Assembly (NCBI GenBank): GCA_965216205.1
Contig: OZ244139.1
Coordinates: 3,038,001-3,102,000, forward strand
Direction of reading: 5' to 3'
Origin: CADEDH01 sp965216205
GTDB lineage: Bacteria; Actinomycetota; Acidimicrobiia; Acidimicrobiales; SZUA-35
DNA: 64,000 nucleotides
In this document: positions 43,250-51,710 of the stretch, in pieces
How the letters are laid out: each line of letters starts with the position of its first letter
Numbering within the stretch: position 1 is the stretch's first letter
The notes under the pieces: generated by a model
What the model was told of the DNA's origin: nothing
Seen by the model: the letters and a program-made list of their open reading frames with translations, nothing else
Database searches by the model: none
Made by a program: the position numbers and the translations under genes

Positions 43250-43966
43250 GTGCTCGTCGAACGGGACGGGTCGATCTGTCGGCTGTCGCTCCCGGGCGGT
43301 GAGCTCGACGCCGCAACGGTTCACCGACTCGGAGCGACGGTCGAGGACCTCCGTGAGGACCGCGAGATCCGCGTGATCGTCGTGGCCGCATCGTCGAGCC
43401 CGTTCTGCTCCGGCGCCGCCACCGACCTCGACCCGGCATCGGTCGATCCCGATCCGGCAGCAGCGATCGCCAGTCTCCGCCCGCCGGTCGTGGCCGCGGT
43501 GGCTGGGCCCTGCCGGTCGGTCGGTCTCGAGTTGGTGCTGGCCGCCGACATCAGGGTCTGCGCTCCCGATGCCCTGTTCGGCTTCCCGGACCTGGCCGGC
43601 GGACGGTTGCCCTGTTGGGGTGGCACCCAACGACTGAGTCGGGCGATCCGCCCGGCCGAAGCGACCGCGATGCTGCTCCTTGGTCGGGAGCTGGACGCGG
43701 CGCGGGCGGCGTCGCTCGGCCTCGTCCACGCCGTCGACGATGATCCGCTCGCGTTGGCCGGCGAGCTCGCCGACGAACTGGCGGCTCGGGGTCCGCTCGC
43801 CCTGGAGCTGGCGAAGGAGGCTGTTCACCGCGGCGCTGAGCTGCCGTTGCGCGACGGGCTCCGACTGGAAGGCGATCTCAACCATCAACTCGCGGCGACC
43901 GAAGACCGGGCCGAGGGTCTCGCCGCGTTCTTCGAGAAGCGTCCGCCGGACTTCGCCGGACGGTGA
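43250..43966 (+). CDS. Enoyl-CoA hydratase/isomerase family protein
   Basis: 238 residues from GTG 43250, the start closest to family homology; upstream the frame stays open. Crotonase-fold motifs: IRVIVVAASSSPFCSGAATDL (oxyanion loop), VAAVAGPCRSVGLELVLAADIRV and PDLAGGRLPCWGGTQRLSR, with a substituted second Glu in the active-site helix. It probably belongs to beta-oxidation of an uncommon acyl-CoA. It overlaps the following gene (GTGA). Confidence 0.85.
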   Translation: MLVERDGSICRLSLPGGELDAATVHRLGATVEDLREDREIRVIVVAASSSPFCSGAATDLDPASVDPDPAAAIASLRPPVVAAVAGPCRSVGLELVLAADIRVCAPDALFGFPDLAGGRLPCWGGTQRLSRAIRPAEATAMLLLGRELDAARAASLGLVHAVDDDPLALAGELADELAARGPLALELAKEAVHRGAELPLRDGLRLEGDLNHQLAATEDRAEGLAAFFEKRPPDFAGR

Positions 43967-45120
43967 CCGTCCGCTCACCCCGGGCGGAGGCGATTCTCGA
44001 CGAGCTGCCCGTCGGTGCCGTCGCGCTGGGACGCCACTACCTCGAGGCCGCCGACCGTGCGCTCGTCTCGACGCTGACCGTCGAGTGCTCGGCTGCCGCG
44101 GTCGAGAGCCACCTCGTACGCCCCGTCGAACTGGTGGACGATTGGCCAGATCCGACCGATCCGCTGCCTGTCGGCAACGGAGCCGTCCACGCCGACCTGA
44201 TCGACGACGATCGGGAGCTGTTCGGGGCGCTGCGGGCAGCTCTGGCCGCCGACGGCGGCGGCTCGCTGTCGCCGGAGAGGCTGGCCGTCGAGGCTCAGGT
44301 GTGCCGGCTCCCCGTCACCCCGTACCGTCGTCGTCGCAACCGTCGCCTCGGAGCGGTCGCCTCCCCATCGAGCCGCTCGGCCGCCGTCCCCGCCGACTCG
44401 GCTGCGCCCGCCGGATGGACGCCACCGGGCCGATCCGAGCGATCGGCGATGTCAGCGGTCGACTCGGGCCCGGTTCGCGACCCGGCCACGCTGCGGGTCG
44501 TCGACCTCACCGCGCTCTGGGCCGGCCCGCTCGCAACGTCGCTGCTCGCGAGTGTCGGGGCCCAGGTGATCAAGATCGACCCGAGCTGCCGGCCCGACGC
44601 GTTCGGCGAGCACCCGGAGCTCTACCGCCACCTCAACGAAGGCAAGGAGATCCTCGATCTCGACCTCCGTCGCGACGATGGCCGCCGCCGGTTCGAGGCG
44701 CTCGTGACTACGGCCGATCTCGTCGTCGACTCGTTCTCCCGCCGGGTGATGCCCAACCTCGGCTATGGCCCCGCTGAGCTTCGACGGCTCCGACCATCGC
44801 TGGCCACGATGTCGATCGTGGCATTCGCCCCACACGGTCCGTGCGCCGACTGGGTGGCCTATGGTCCCGGTGTGCACGCGATGAGCGGACTGGCCGAGAC
44901 CACCCCCGACGAGGGCGGGCGGCCGGCGTTTCGGGCAGCTCCGATCGCCTATCCCGACGCACTGGCCGGACTCCAGGCTTTCGCCGTGGCACTCGATCTG
45001 CTGGGCACGACGGCGGCGACGCCCCATTGCACCATCGCGTTGTCGTCGGCGATCGAGCCGTTGCTCAGCCACCTCGATGGCACCGGGACCGACGGTGGCG
45101 AGGCCGACGACGATGGATGA
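43963..45120 (+). CDS. CaiB/BaiF CoA-transferase-like protein with an unusual N-terminal extension
   Basis: 385 residues. Residues about 170-385 carry the CoA-transferase III core (LRVVDLTALWAGPLATSLLASVGAQVIKID, LNEGKEILDLDLRRDDG, VVDSFSRRVMPNLGYGPAELR), but the family's C-terminal part is missing. Residues 1-150 match nothing I know, and a Pro/Ser/Ala linker joins the two. Such one-sided enzymes may need a partner. The start overlaps the preceding hydratase and its end overlaps the next. Confidence 0.75.
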   Translation: MTVRSPRAEAILDELPVGAVALGRHYLEAADRALVSTLTVECSAAAVESHLVRPVELVDDWPDPTDPLPVGNGAVHADLIDDDRELFGALRAALAADGGGSLSPERLAVEAQVCRLPVTPYRRRRNRRLGAVASPSSRSAAVPADSAAPAGWTPPGRSERSAMSAVDSGPVRDPATLRVVDLTALWAGPLATSLLASVGAQVIKIDPSCRPDAFGEHPELYRHLNEGKEILDLDLRRDDGRRRFEALVTTADLVVDSFSRRVMPNLGYGPAELRRLRPSLATMSIVAFAPHGPCADWVAYGPGVHAMSGLAETTPDEGGRPAFRAAPIAYPDALAGLQAFAVALDLLGTTAATPHCTIALSSAIEPLLSHLDGTGTDGGEADDDG

Positions 45121-45817
45121 GCCGCTCGACCTCTGCTTCGACGGACCGTTGGCGATCGTCTCGCTCAACAACGGCCCGCTGAACATCTTCGACGTAGCGA
45201 TGCGGGACGAGCTGATCGGCGCGCTGCGGGCCGTGAACGACGTCGGCGACGTTCGAGCGATGGTGCTCCGGGCCGAGGGGCGTCACTTCAGCGCCGGGGC
45301 CGACCTGTCGGAGTTCGGCTCCGCCGAGTCGATCTTCGAGGGCCGCCGAATTCGCTGGGATCGCGACCCGTGGGGATTGCTGTGGGACCTCCGGGTGCCG
45401 ACGATCGCCGCGCTGCACGGCACGGCGTTGGGATCCGGACTGGAGATGAGCCTCCTGTGCGACATCCGCATCGCCGCCCCCGGCACCACGCTCGGCCTGC
45501 CCGAGACGAAGCTCGGCATGCTGCCGGCAGCCGGCGGCACCCAGAGTCTCTGCCGGGCCATCGGCCCTCACCAGGCCACGCCGTTGGTGACCATGGGAAC
45601 GACCTTCGGCGCCGACGAGGCCCTGACCCGGGGGGTGGTGACCGACGTGGTCGACGACGTGGACGAGGCTGCGATCGCCATGGCCCACCAGCTCGCCCTC
45701 ATCTCGCCGGCCGTGCTCGCCGCCGCCCGCCGAGCACTCCGCTCAGCCGGCGACCTCCCGCTCCACGCCGGCCTCGCCGCCGAGAAGGATCTGGCCCGCA
45801 GGCTCCGTCAGCCGTGA
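45113..45817 (+). CDS. Enoyl-CoA hydratase/isomerase family protein
   Basis: 234 residues from ATG 45113, eight bases before the previous stop. Crotonase motifs: LAIVSLNNGPLNIFD, VLRAEGRHFSAGADLSEF, VPTIAALHGTALGSGLEMSLLCDIRIAA, and ETKLGMLPAAGGTQSL with the catalytic-type Glu. Probably hydrates or isomerises the acyl-CoA made by neighbouring CoA-transferases and ligase. It ends overlapping the convergent membrane-protein gene by 10 bp. Confidence 0.88.
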   Translation: MDEPLDLCFDGPLAIVSLNNGPLNIFDVAMRDELIGALRAVNDVGDVRAMVLRAEGRHFSAGADLSEFGSAESIFEGRRIRWDRDPWGLLWDLRVPTIAALHGTALGSGLEMSLLCDIRIAAPGTTLGLPETKLGMLPAAGGTQSLCRAIGPHQATPLVTMGTTFGADEALTRGVVTDVVDDVDEAAIAMAHQLALISPAVLAAARRALRSAGDLPLHAGLAAEKDLARRLRQP

Positions 45818-46161
45818 GCGACGCCACGGGCCACGAAGACCGCAACAACCGCCGCCAGCAACGAGACCGGAGCCCCGAGAATCGCCCGGCGCGTCGACGG
45901 ACGAACCAGCCACCACAACGCCCACACCGCCGGCACGGTGCCGATGAAGGCACCCCCGGCGACGTCGTCGTCGAAGAGAGGCGGGCTCGTCCCGTCACAC
46001 CGACCGCCGAACGCATCACAACTGCCGACGGCGATGAGCGCCAGCATGTAGAGCGCCCAGACGAGGGCGATCATCGCGCCGACGACGACGCGCAACGCCA
46101 CGAACCTGCCGCCCCGTCGAGCCGTGTCCGTTACCGAGACTGCCCCAGTCACCGCTAACAC
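45808..46161 (-). CDS. Small integral membrane protein
   Basis: About 117 residues with three hydrophobic helices (FVALRVVVGAMIALVWALYMLALIAV; GAFIGTVPAVWALWWLV; ILGAPVSLLAAVVAVFVA) and a cysteine pair (GSCDAFGGRCDG). Family unknown. The start is uncertain: GTG 46161 is used; the frame extends to GTG 46224. Confidence 0.55.
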   Translation of the reverse strand: MLAVTGAVSVTDTARRGGRFVALRVVVGAMIALVWALYMLALIAVGSCDAFGGRCDGTSPPLFDDDVAGGAFIGTVPAVWALWWLVRPSTRRAILGAPVSLLAAVVAVFVARGVAHG

Positions 46162-46264
46162 TGTGCCGGATCGCGCCACGCAGTCCACCCCTCGACCACG
46201 GCCACAACTGGCAGCGATCCGCACGCAGAGCGCGCGCCAGATCTGCCAGAGAGGCGACTGGGTG

Positions 46265-47410
46265 CTAGCCGGGGAAGAGGCTTCGGCCGATCACCACATT
46301 CTGGATCTCCGTGGCGCCGTCCATGTAGTGGGTCAGTCGTGACGCAGCGAGATGGCGAGGGAGGCTGTGGTCGCGGCGAGCGCCGGCGGCCCCCATCACC
46401 TGCATGCAGTCGGCCAGCCCCGACTCGGTGACCCGGGTGGCGAACTTCTTGGCGTGGGCCGCGGCGAGCGTGGCATCGCCGCCGTCCTGGATGGCACGCA
46501 GCGCCCGGTAGGTGAGCAGCCGCGCCGCCTCGAGGTCGGTCGCCACGTCGGCCAGCTTGAACCGGACCGCCTGGAGGTCGGCGATCGGCCGACCGAACGC
46601 GGACCTGCGGGCAACGTAGTCGGTCGCCGTCTCCAAGCCGGCCCGCAACATGCCGCAGCTCATCGCCCCCACCAGCGCCCGAGCGAGGTCGATGCCGGCC
46701 ATCGCCGCCTGGAACCCCTCCCCCGGTGGAACCAGCACCGCCGAATCGTCGATCTCGCAGCGGTCGAGCTCGAATCCGCCGGTGCCCATGGCGTGCCCGC
46801 CGAACAGCGCGTACGGCTCCTGGGCGACCACGCCGGGAGCGTCGGCGGCGACGAGGAACGCAGCGATCGACCGGTGGCCGCCGTCGCGATCGGTGACCGC
46901 GTAGACCGACAGCACGTCGGCCGCGGCGGCGCTGGTCACCCACGCCTTCGCCCCGTCGAGGACCCAGCCGCCGTCGACGCGTGTCGCGATCGTGGTGATC
47001 GCCCCGGCGTCGCTCCCGACGCCGGGCTCGGTCAACAGGAACGCCCCCAACTTCGTCCCCTCCACCAGGTCGCCGAGGTGTCGCTCGCGGAGCTCCGGCG
47101 CTGCCCACTGGACGATCGCAGCGGCGAGGTTGTTGTGGACCACCAGCGGGAACGTGGCGCCGACGTCGACGGCGGCGCACTCTTCCATGATCCGGGCCAT
47201 CGCAACCTGGCCGAGCCCTTCGCCGCCGAGCTCCGGCGGCACGAGGAGCCCCGTCAGACGCGCCTCGCCGGCCGCCTCGAAGGCCTCCGACGCGAATCGG
47301 CGCTCGGTCTCCCACCGCTCGGCCATGGGCGCCACCACCTCGGCTGCCCAGGTGATGGCCCGCTCGACCGCGTCGGTCTCGGCGGGCGTCAGATCGTCGT
47401 CGTCAGCCAC
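46265..47410 (-). CDS. Acyl-CoA dehydrogenase
   Basis: 381 residues, standard length. FAD-binding motifs: FLLTEPGVGSDAGAITT, KAWVTSAAAADV, RSAFGRPIADLQAVRFKLADVATDLEAAR, and the C-terminal YMDGATEIQN, where an Asp-Gly replaces the Glu-Gly base of classical enzymes. It introduces the alpha-beta double bond in an acyl-CoA. Substrate unknown. Upstream by 22 bp is the PIN-PhoH gene on the same strand. Confidence 0.9.
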   Translation of the reverse strand: MADDDDLTPAETDAVERAITWAAEVVAPMAERWETERRFASEAFEAAGEARLTGLLVPPELGGEGLGQVAMARIMEECAAVDVGATFPLVVHNNLAAAIVQWAAPELRERHLGDLVEGTKLGAFLLTEPGVGSDAGAITTIATRVDGGWVLDGAKAWVTSAAAADVLSVYAVTDRDGGHRSIAAFLVAADAPGVVAQEPYALFGGHAMGTGGFELDRCEIDDSAVLVPPGEGFQAAMAGIDLARALVGAMSCGMLRAGLETATDYVARRSAFGRPIADLQAVRFKLADVATDLEAARLLTYRALRAIQDGGDATLAAAHAKKFATRVTESGLADCMQVMGAAGARRDHSLPRHLAASRLTHYMDGATEIQNVVIGRSLFPG

Positions 47411-47432
47411 GGCACGATGATGCCCGGGACGG

Positions 47433-48728
47433 TCACTCGATGTCGAGCACTTCGCTCACGAGGGCGGCCACCGCGCTCCGCTCGCTTCGCGTGAGCGTGA
47501 TGTGGGCGAACAGCTCGTGACCCCGGAGGGTGGCGACGACCGAGGCGATGCCGTCGCGTCGCCCGACCCGGAGGTTGTCACGCTGGGCGACATCGTGGGT
47601 GAGGATGGCCCGGCTGCCCGGCCCGAGCCGGCTGAGCGCCGTGAGGAGCACGCTGCGTTCGAGGTTCTGGGCCTCGTCGATGATCACGAAGACGTCGGTC
47701 AGCGTCCGACCTCTGATGTAGGTGAGGGGCAGCACCTCGATCAGGCCCTGTCGCTCGATCTCGTCCCTGGCCGTGGGGTTGGCGATGACCTCGAGCGCGT
47801 CCTCGACGGCATCGGTCCAGGGCCGCATCTTCTCGTCTTCGCTGCCGGGCAGGAAGCCGAGCTCCTGGCCGCCGACCGCATACAGGGGACGGAAGATCAT
47901 CACCCTGCGGTGGGTCTGCCGCTCCAGCACCGACTCGAGCCCGGCGGCGAGGGCCAGGACCGACTTGCCCGTGCCGGCGGGACCGCCGACGGAGACGATC
48001 CCGATCGAGTCGTCGTCGAGCAGGTCGATCGCGATCCGCTGCTCGGCGTTGCGACCGCGGATACCGAAGACGTGCCGGTCGGTGACGAGCTTCACCTTCC
48101 CGTCCGCCTGGACCCGGCCGAGCGCTGACCGCCCGGCCCCCTCGAGGATCAGACCCGTGTGGACGGGGTGGCTGGCAGCGTCGGGGACCTCGACCACACC
48201 GTCGGCGTAGAGGTTGTCGATCACCGCGCCGGTGACGCCGATCTCCACGAGACCCCGCCACTCGAGGTCGGCGTCGACGTGGTGGAGGAACTCCTCAGCG
48301 GCGAGGCCCAGCACGCCGGCCCGCAGGCGCAGCGGGAGGTCCTGGGTGACGAGGACCACATCGTGCCCGTCGTTCTGCAGGTTCAGCGCAACGAGCAGGA
48401 TCCGGTGATCATTGCCGGCCTCGATCCGCATCGAAGGCGGCAAGAGATCCTCCGAGCGATGATTCAGCTCGACCCGGACCGTGCCACCCTCGCCGTTCAC
48501 CGGGAACGGCTCGGTCAGTCCGCCGTGTCGCTCCCGGATCGATTCGAGCCGACGGAGGGCCGTGCGGGCCGCCCAACCGAGCTCGGGATGGTGTCGCTTG
48601 GCTTCCAGTTCCGTGAGGACGATGATCGGCAACACGACGTCGTTGTCGCCGAACGCCTCGAGGGATGTTGGAGCACTCAGGAGCACCGAGGTGTCGAGTA
48701 CGAAGATCTTTCGGCTGATGTCAACCAC
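47433..48728 (-). CDS. phoH2: PIN-PhoH fusion protein (PhoH2 type)
   Basis: 431 residues. N-terminal PIN RNase domain: FVLDTSVLLSAP with further acidic residues in LTELEAKRHH and VVLVTQDLPLRLRA. C-terminal PhoH ATPase: Walker A GGPAGTGKSVLAL, FRPLYAVGGQELGFLPG, TYIRGRTLTDVFVIIDEAQN and LGPGSRAILTHDVAQRDN. PhoH2 proteins are described as RNA helicase/RNases. Start GTG 48728 is preceded by a short AT-richer stretch. A widespread actinobacterial gene, probably unrelated to its catabolic neighbours. Confidence 0.92.
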   Translation of the reverse strand: MVDISRKIFVLDTSVLLSAPTSLEAFGDNDVVLPIIVLTELEAKRHHPELGWAARTALRRLESIRERHGGLTEPFPVNGEGGTVRVELNHRSEDLLPPSMRIEAGNDHRILLVALNLQNDGHDVVLVTQDLPLRLRAGVLGLAAEEFLHHVDADLEWRGLVEIGVTGAVIDNLYADGVVEVPDAASHPVHTGLILEGAGRSALGRVQADGKVKLVTDRHVFGIRGRNAEQRIAIDLLDDDSIGIVSVGGPAGTGKSVLALAAGLESVLERQTHRRVMIFRPLYAVGGQELGFLPGSEDEKMRPWTDAVEDALEVIANPTARDEIERQGLIEVLPLTYIRGRTLTDVFVIIDEAQNLERSVLLTALSRLGPGSRAILTHDVAQRDNLRVGRRDGIASVVATLRGHELFAHITLTRSERSAVAALVSEVLDIE

Positions 48729-48803
48729 CTATTGTGGAGTCGGCACAATCGTTCATGACTTCAAGTCGACCCGCATGACGGTATGCACGGCGTCGATCCT
48801 TCG

Positions 48804-50075
48804 TCAAGCAACGCCGCCCTCCGCGACCGCTCCCGTGGCGATGAGCGCGTCGATCTCGTCGCCGCTGAAACCGGCGCTGACCAGGGCTGATCGGGTGTCT
48901 GCACCCAGTGCGGGTGCAGACGAGGCGGGGCCGACATCAGCGGAGTGGAACCGCAGCGGGCTGGCAACGGTGCGGTACCGGCCGATCGTCGGATGGTCGA
49001 GTTCGGGGAACAGGCCGATCGCGTCGGCCTGTTCGTCGGTGACGACCTCGTGCAGTCCCATGACGGGGCCCCAGATGATGCCGACCTCGTCGAAGATCTC
49101 GCCCCATTCGTCGCGGGAGCGGGCGGCCATGGCCTGGTCGACGGCGGCGACGATCTCGGGCATGTTGTGGAATCGGCCTCGGAGGTCGGCGAACCGCTCG
49201 TCGTCGAGCAGGTGCTCACACCCGATCGTCTTGCACAGCAGCGGCCACGCCGACTCCTGGGGCATGTTGAACACGATCCACCGGCCGTCGCCGCACCGGT
49301 AGCGGTTGGCGGTGGCGATCACCTGTTGCTCCCTCGCCCGCGGTCGGAGCTCCTGCTCGTCGATGGCGGTGACCGAGTAGTCGGTGGCCTGGGTCCACAC
49401 CGCCGTCTCGTACAGCGACGTCTCGACCACCTGGCCTGCACCGGTCCGCTCCGCGAGCCGGAGGGCAGCCAGGATCGAGCCGACGAGGGCGAGCCCGGTC
49501 GTGTAGTCGCCCTGGGCGGGACGGGCCATCGGCACGACGCCATCCGGTCCTTCCCGCATCGCGTCGTAGAGCCCGGAGCGACCGAAGAAGGCGGTCACGT
49601 CATAGCCGGGACGCCACGCTTCGGGACCGGTCGTGCCGTAGCCGGTGAGGGTGGCGTGGACGAGCCGGGGGTTGACGCCGAGCAGGGTCTGTGGGTCGAG
49701 CCCGAACCGCTCCTGGCGCCGAGCGAGCAGGTTGCACAGGAACACGTCCGCGGTGGCGCAGAGCCGATGCACGACGTCGCGTCCCTCGTCGGTGTCGAGG
49801 GCGACCGCCAGCGACCGCTTGCCCCGATTGGCCACGTCGAACTGATAGTCGAAGTCCATCCGAGCCTGGTCGGCGTCCTCCGGGAGCCGAACCCGGCGGG
49901 TCATGCCCCGCATCGGGTCACCGGCGAGCGGTTCGACCTTCAGCACGGTGGCTCCCAGATCGGCCAGGATCGCCGCTGCGCTGGGCGCCGCCATCCAGTT
50001 GTCGATCTCGACGATCGTCACGTCATCCAGCGGTCTCGTCTCGGTCACCTGATGCAAGGTACTATCGCGCTCCAT
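48804..50075 (-). CDS. CaiB/BaiF CoA-transferase
   Basis: 423 residues from ATG 50075. VTIVEIDNWMAAPSAAAILADLGATVLKVE, NRGKRSLAVALDTDEGRD, LARRQERFGLDPQTLLG, and GAGQVVETSLYETAVW show the full family core, single-domain length. The first 9 residues (ERDSTLHQV) stand outside the core. It is divergent from the acyl-CoA ligase by 50 bp, so both may share a promoter region. Confidence 0.9.
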   Translation of the reverse strand: MERDSTLHQVTETRPLDDVTIVEIDNWMAAPSAAAILADLGATVLKVEPLAGDPMRGMTRRVRLPEDADQARMDFDYQFDVANRGKRSLAVALDTDEGRDVVHRLCATADVFLCNLLARRQERFGLDPQTLLGVNPRLVHATLTGYGTTGPEAWRPGYDVTAFFGRSGLYDAMREGPDGVVPMARPAQGDYTTGLALVGSILAALRLAERTGAGQVVETSLYETAVWTQATDYSVTAIDEQELRPRAREQQVIATANRYRCGDGRWIVFNMPQESAWPLLCKTIGCEHLLDDERFADLRGRFHNMPEIVAAVDQAMAARSRDEWGEIFDEVGIIWGPVMGLHEVVTDEQADAIGLFPELDHPTIGRYRTVASPLRFHSADVGPASSAPALGADTRSALVSAGFSGDEIDALIATGAVAEGGVA

Positions 50076-50125
50076 CTTGCACGACTCGACGTCCGCGGCG
50101 GACGTCAAACCGAAGGGGAGACTCC

Positions 50126-51661
50126 GTGAACCTGGGCAGCCTGCTCGACCTTCCGTCCATGATCGTTCCCGACGCCATGGCCCTGATCGACACGACGGCG
50201 TCGGGCGGGGCACGCGAGGTGACCTACGGCGAGCTCCGGGAGGCGGTGTCGCAGACAGCGGGGCTGCTCACCGAACTGGGCGTCGGACCGGGCGACCGGG
50301 TCGGGCTGTTCGCCACGAACTCCTGTGAAGCGATGGAGGCGCTGTTCTCGATCCCGGCGCTCGGCGCAACGATCGTGCCGATGAACTACCGGGCCGCCGA
50401 CGAGGAGGTCACCCACCTGCTGGCCGATTCCGGAGCGAAGGTGCTGTTCGCCGAGACCCGCTATCGCGACCTGATAGACCGGTGCCGCCCGGACTCGCTC
50501 GAGGAGATCATCTACCTCGACGAGGACTACATCGCCCGCCGGGACGCCGCCGAGGAGTGGCCGCTGATGGCCGAGGTCGAGGACGAGGAGCTGGCCGCCC
50601 TCCTCTACACGTCGGGCACGACGTCGCTCCCCAAGGGAGTCAAGCTGACCCACGGCGCGATGAGCGGCTATGTCATGGGCTCCAACGACGCCGCCGACGG
50701 CGACGACCACGGCCGGATGATCCTCGCCGCCCCGCTCTACCACATCGCCGGCCTCACCTCGATGCTCAACGCCCTGTACTCGGGGCGGGTCACGGTCGTC
50801 ATGAGCCAGTTCGACGCCGACTCGTGGCTCGATATCGTCGGCGAGCAGCGGGCGACCCACGCGTTCCTGGTGCCGACGATGCTGGCGAAGGTCCTCGAGT
50901 CGCCGAAGATGGCCGACGCCGACCTCTCGAGCCTCGAGGCCCTCACCTACGGCGCCGCCCCGATGCCGCCAGCGGTCATCAAGCGGGCGATCGAGATGTT
51001 CCCCGACACCGTCGGGTTCGCCGGCGCCTACGGGCAGACGGAGACCACCTCGACCGTGGCCGTGCTCGGGCCCGACGATCACGTGCTCGACAGCGACCAG
51101 AAGCTCGCCCGGCTCCGCTCGGTGGGCCAGGTCCTCGACGACGTCGAGGTCCGCATCGTCGATCCCACCGGCAACGTGCTCGAAGCCGGCGAGGCGGGCG
51201 AGGTCCAGCTCCGCACCTATCGAGCGATGGACGGCTACTGGGGGGCGGAGGAGAAGACCCGGGTCACCGTCGACGAGGAGGGCTGGGTCCACACCGGCGA
51301 CCTCGGCTATCTCGACGACGACAACTACCTGTTCCTCAGCGGTCGCTCGGGCGACATGATCATCCGCGGCGGCGAGAACGTGGCGCCGGAGGAGGTCGAG
51401 GCCGTGCTGTACGAGCACGAGGACGTGCTCGATGCGGCGGTGGTCGGCCTGAGCGACGAGACGTGGGGCGAGCGAGTCGTCGCTGCGATCGTGCTGCGCG
51501 AGGGCGGTTCGCTGGACGCGATCCAAGCTCACGTCCACGAGCACCTCGCCGGGTTCAAGCGACCCGAGAAGCTCCACGTGACCGAGGAGCTCCCCCGCAC
51601 ATCGACCGGCAAGCTGCTCCGCCGCAATCTGGTCCCCGTGCTGGAAGAGCTCGGGCTCTGA
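50126..51661 (+). CDS. Acyl-CoA synthetase (AMP-forming)
   Basis: 511 residues from GTG 50126, after AAGGGGAG. ANL-family motifs: LLYTSGTTSLPKGV (P-loop), GAYGQTETT, YRAMDGYWG, GWVHTGDLGYLDDDNYL, RGGENVAPEEVE, and the C-terminal catalytic Lys in RTSTGKLLRR. It activates a carboxylic acid as acyl-AMP and then acyl-CoA. Located at the head of a tight operon with two large CoA-transferases, so the acid is probably shared by them. Confidence 0.92.
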   Translation: MNLGSLLDLPSMIVPDAMALIDTTASGGAREVTYGELREAVSQTAGLLTELGVGPGDRVGLFATNSCEAMEALFSIPALGATIVPMNYRAADEEVTHLLADSGAKVLFAETRYRDLIDRCRPDSLEEIIYLDEDYIARRDAAEEWPLMAEVEDEELAALLYTSGTTSLPKGVKLTHGAMSGYVMGSNDAADGDDHGRMILAAPLYHIAGLTSMLNALYSGRVTVVMSQFDADSWLDIVGEQRATHAFLVPTMLAKVLESPKMADADLSSLEALTYGAAPMPPAVIKRAIEMFPDTVGFAGAYGQTETTSTVAVLGPDDHVLDSDQKLARLRSVGQVLDDVEVRIVDPTGNVLEAGEAGEVQLRTYRAMDGYWGAEEKTRVTVDEEGWVHTGDLGYLDDDNYLFLSGRSGDMIIRGGENVAPEEVEAVLYEHEDVLDAAVVGLSDETWGERVVAAIVLREGGSLDAIQAHVHEHLAGFKRPEKLHVTEELPRTSTGKLLRRNLVPVLEELGL

Positions 51662-51710
51662 CAGGCCGGCCTCCGCCACCGGGCGCGCCGGGTCGACGGG
51701 CTTCGAGATC

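Noticed and set aside
40347..43439. 1030-codon minus-strand frame opposite the CODH-type gene
   Set aside because: Same antisense artefact; no domain is recognisable and it spans three real genes.
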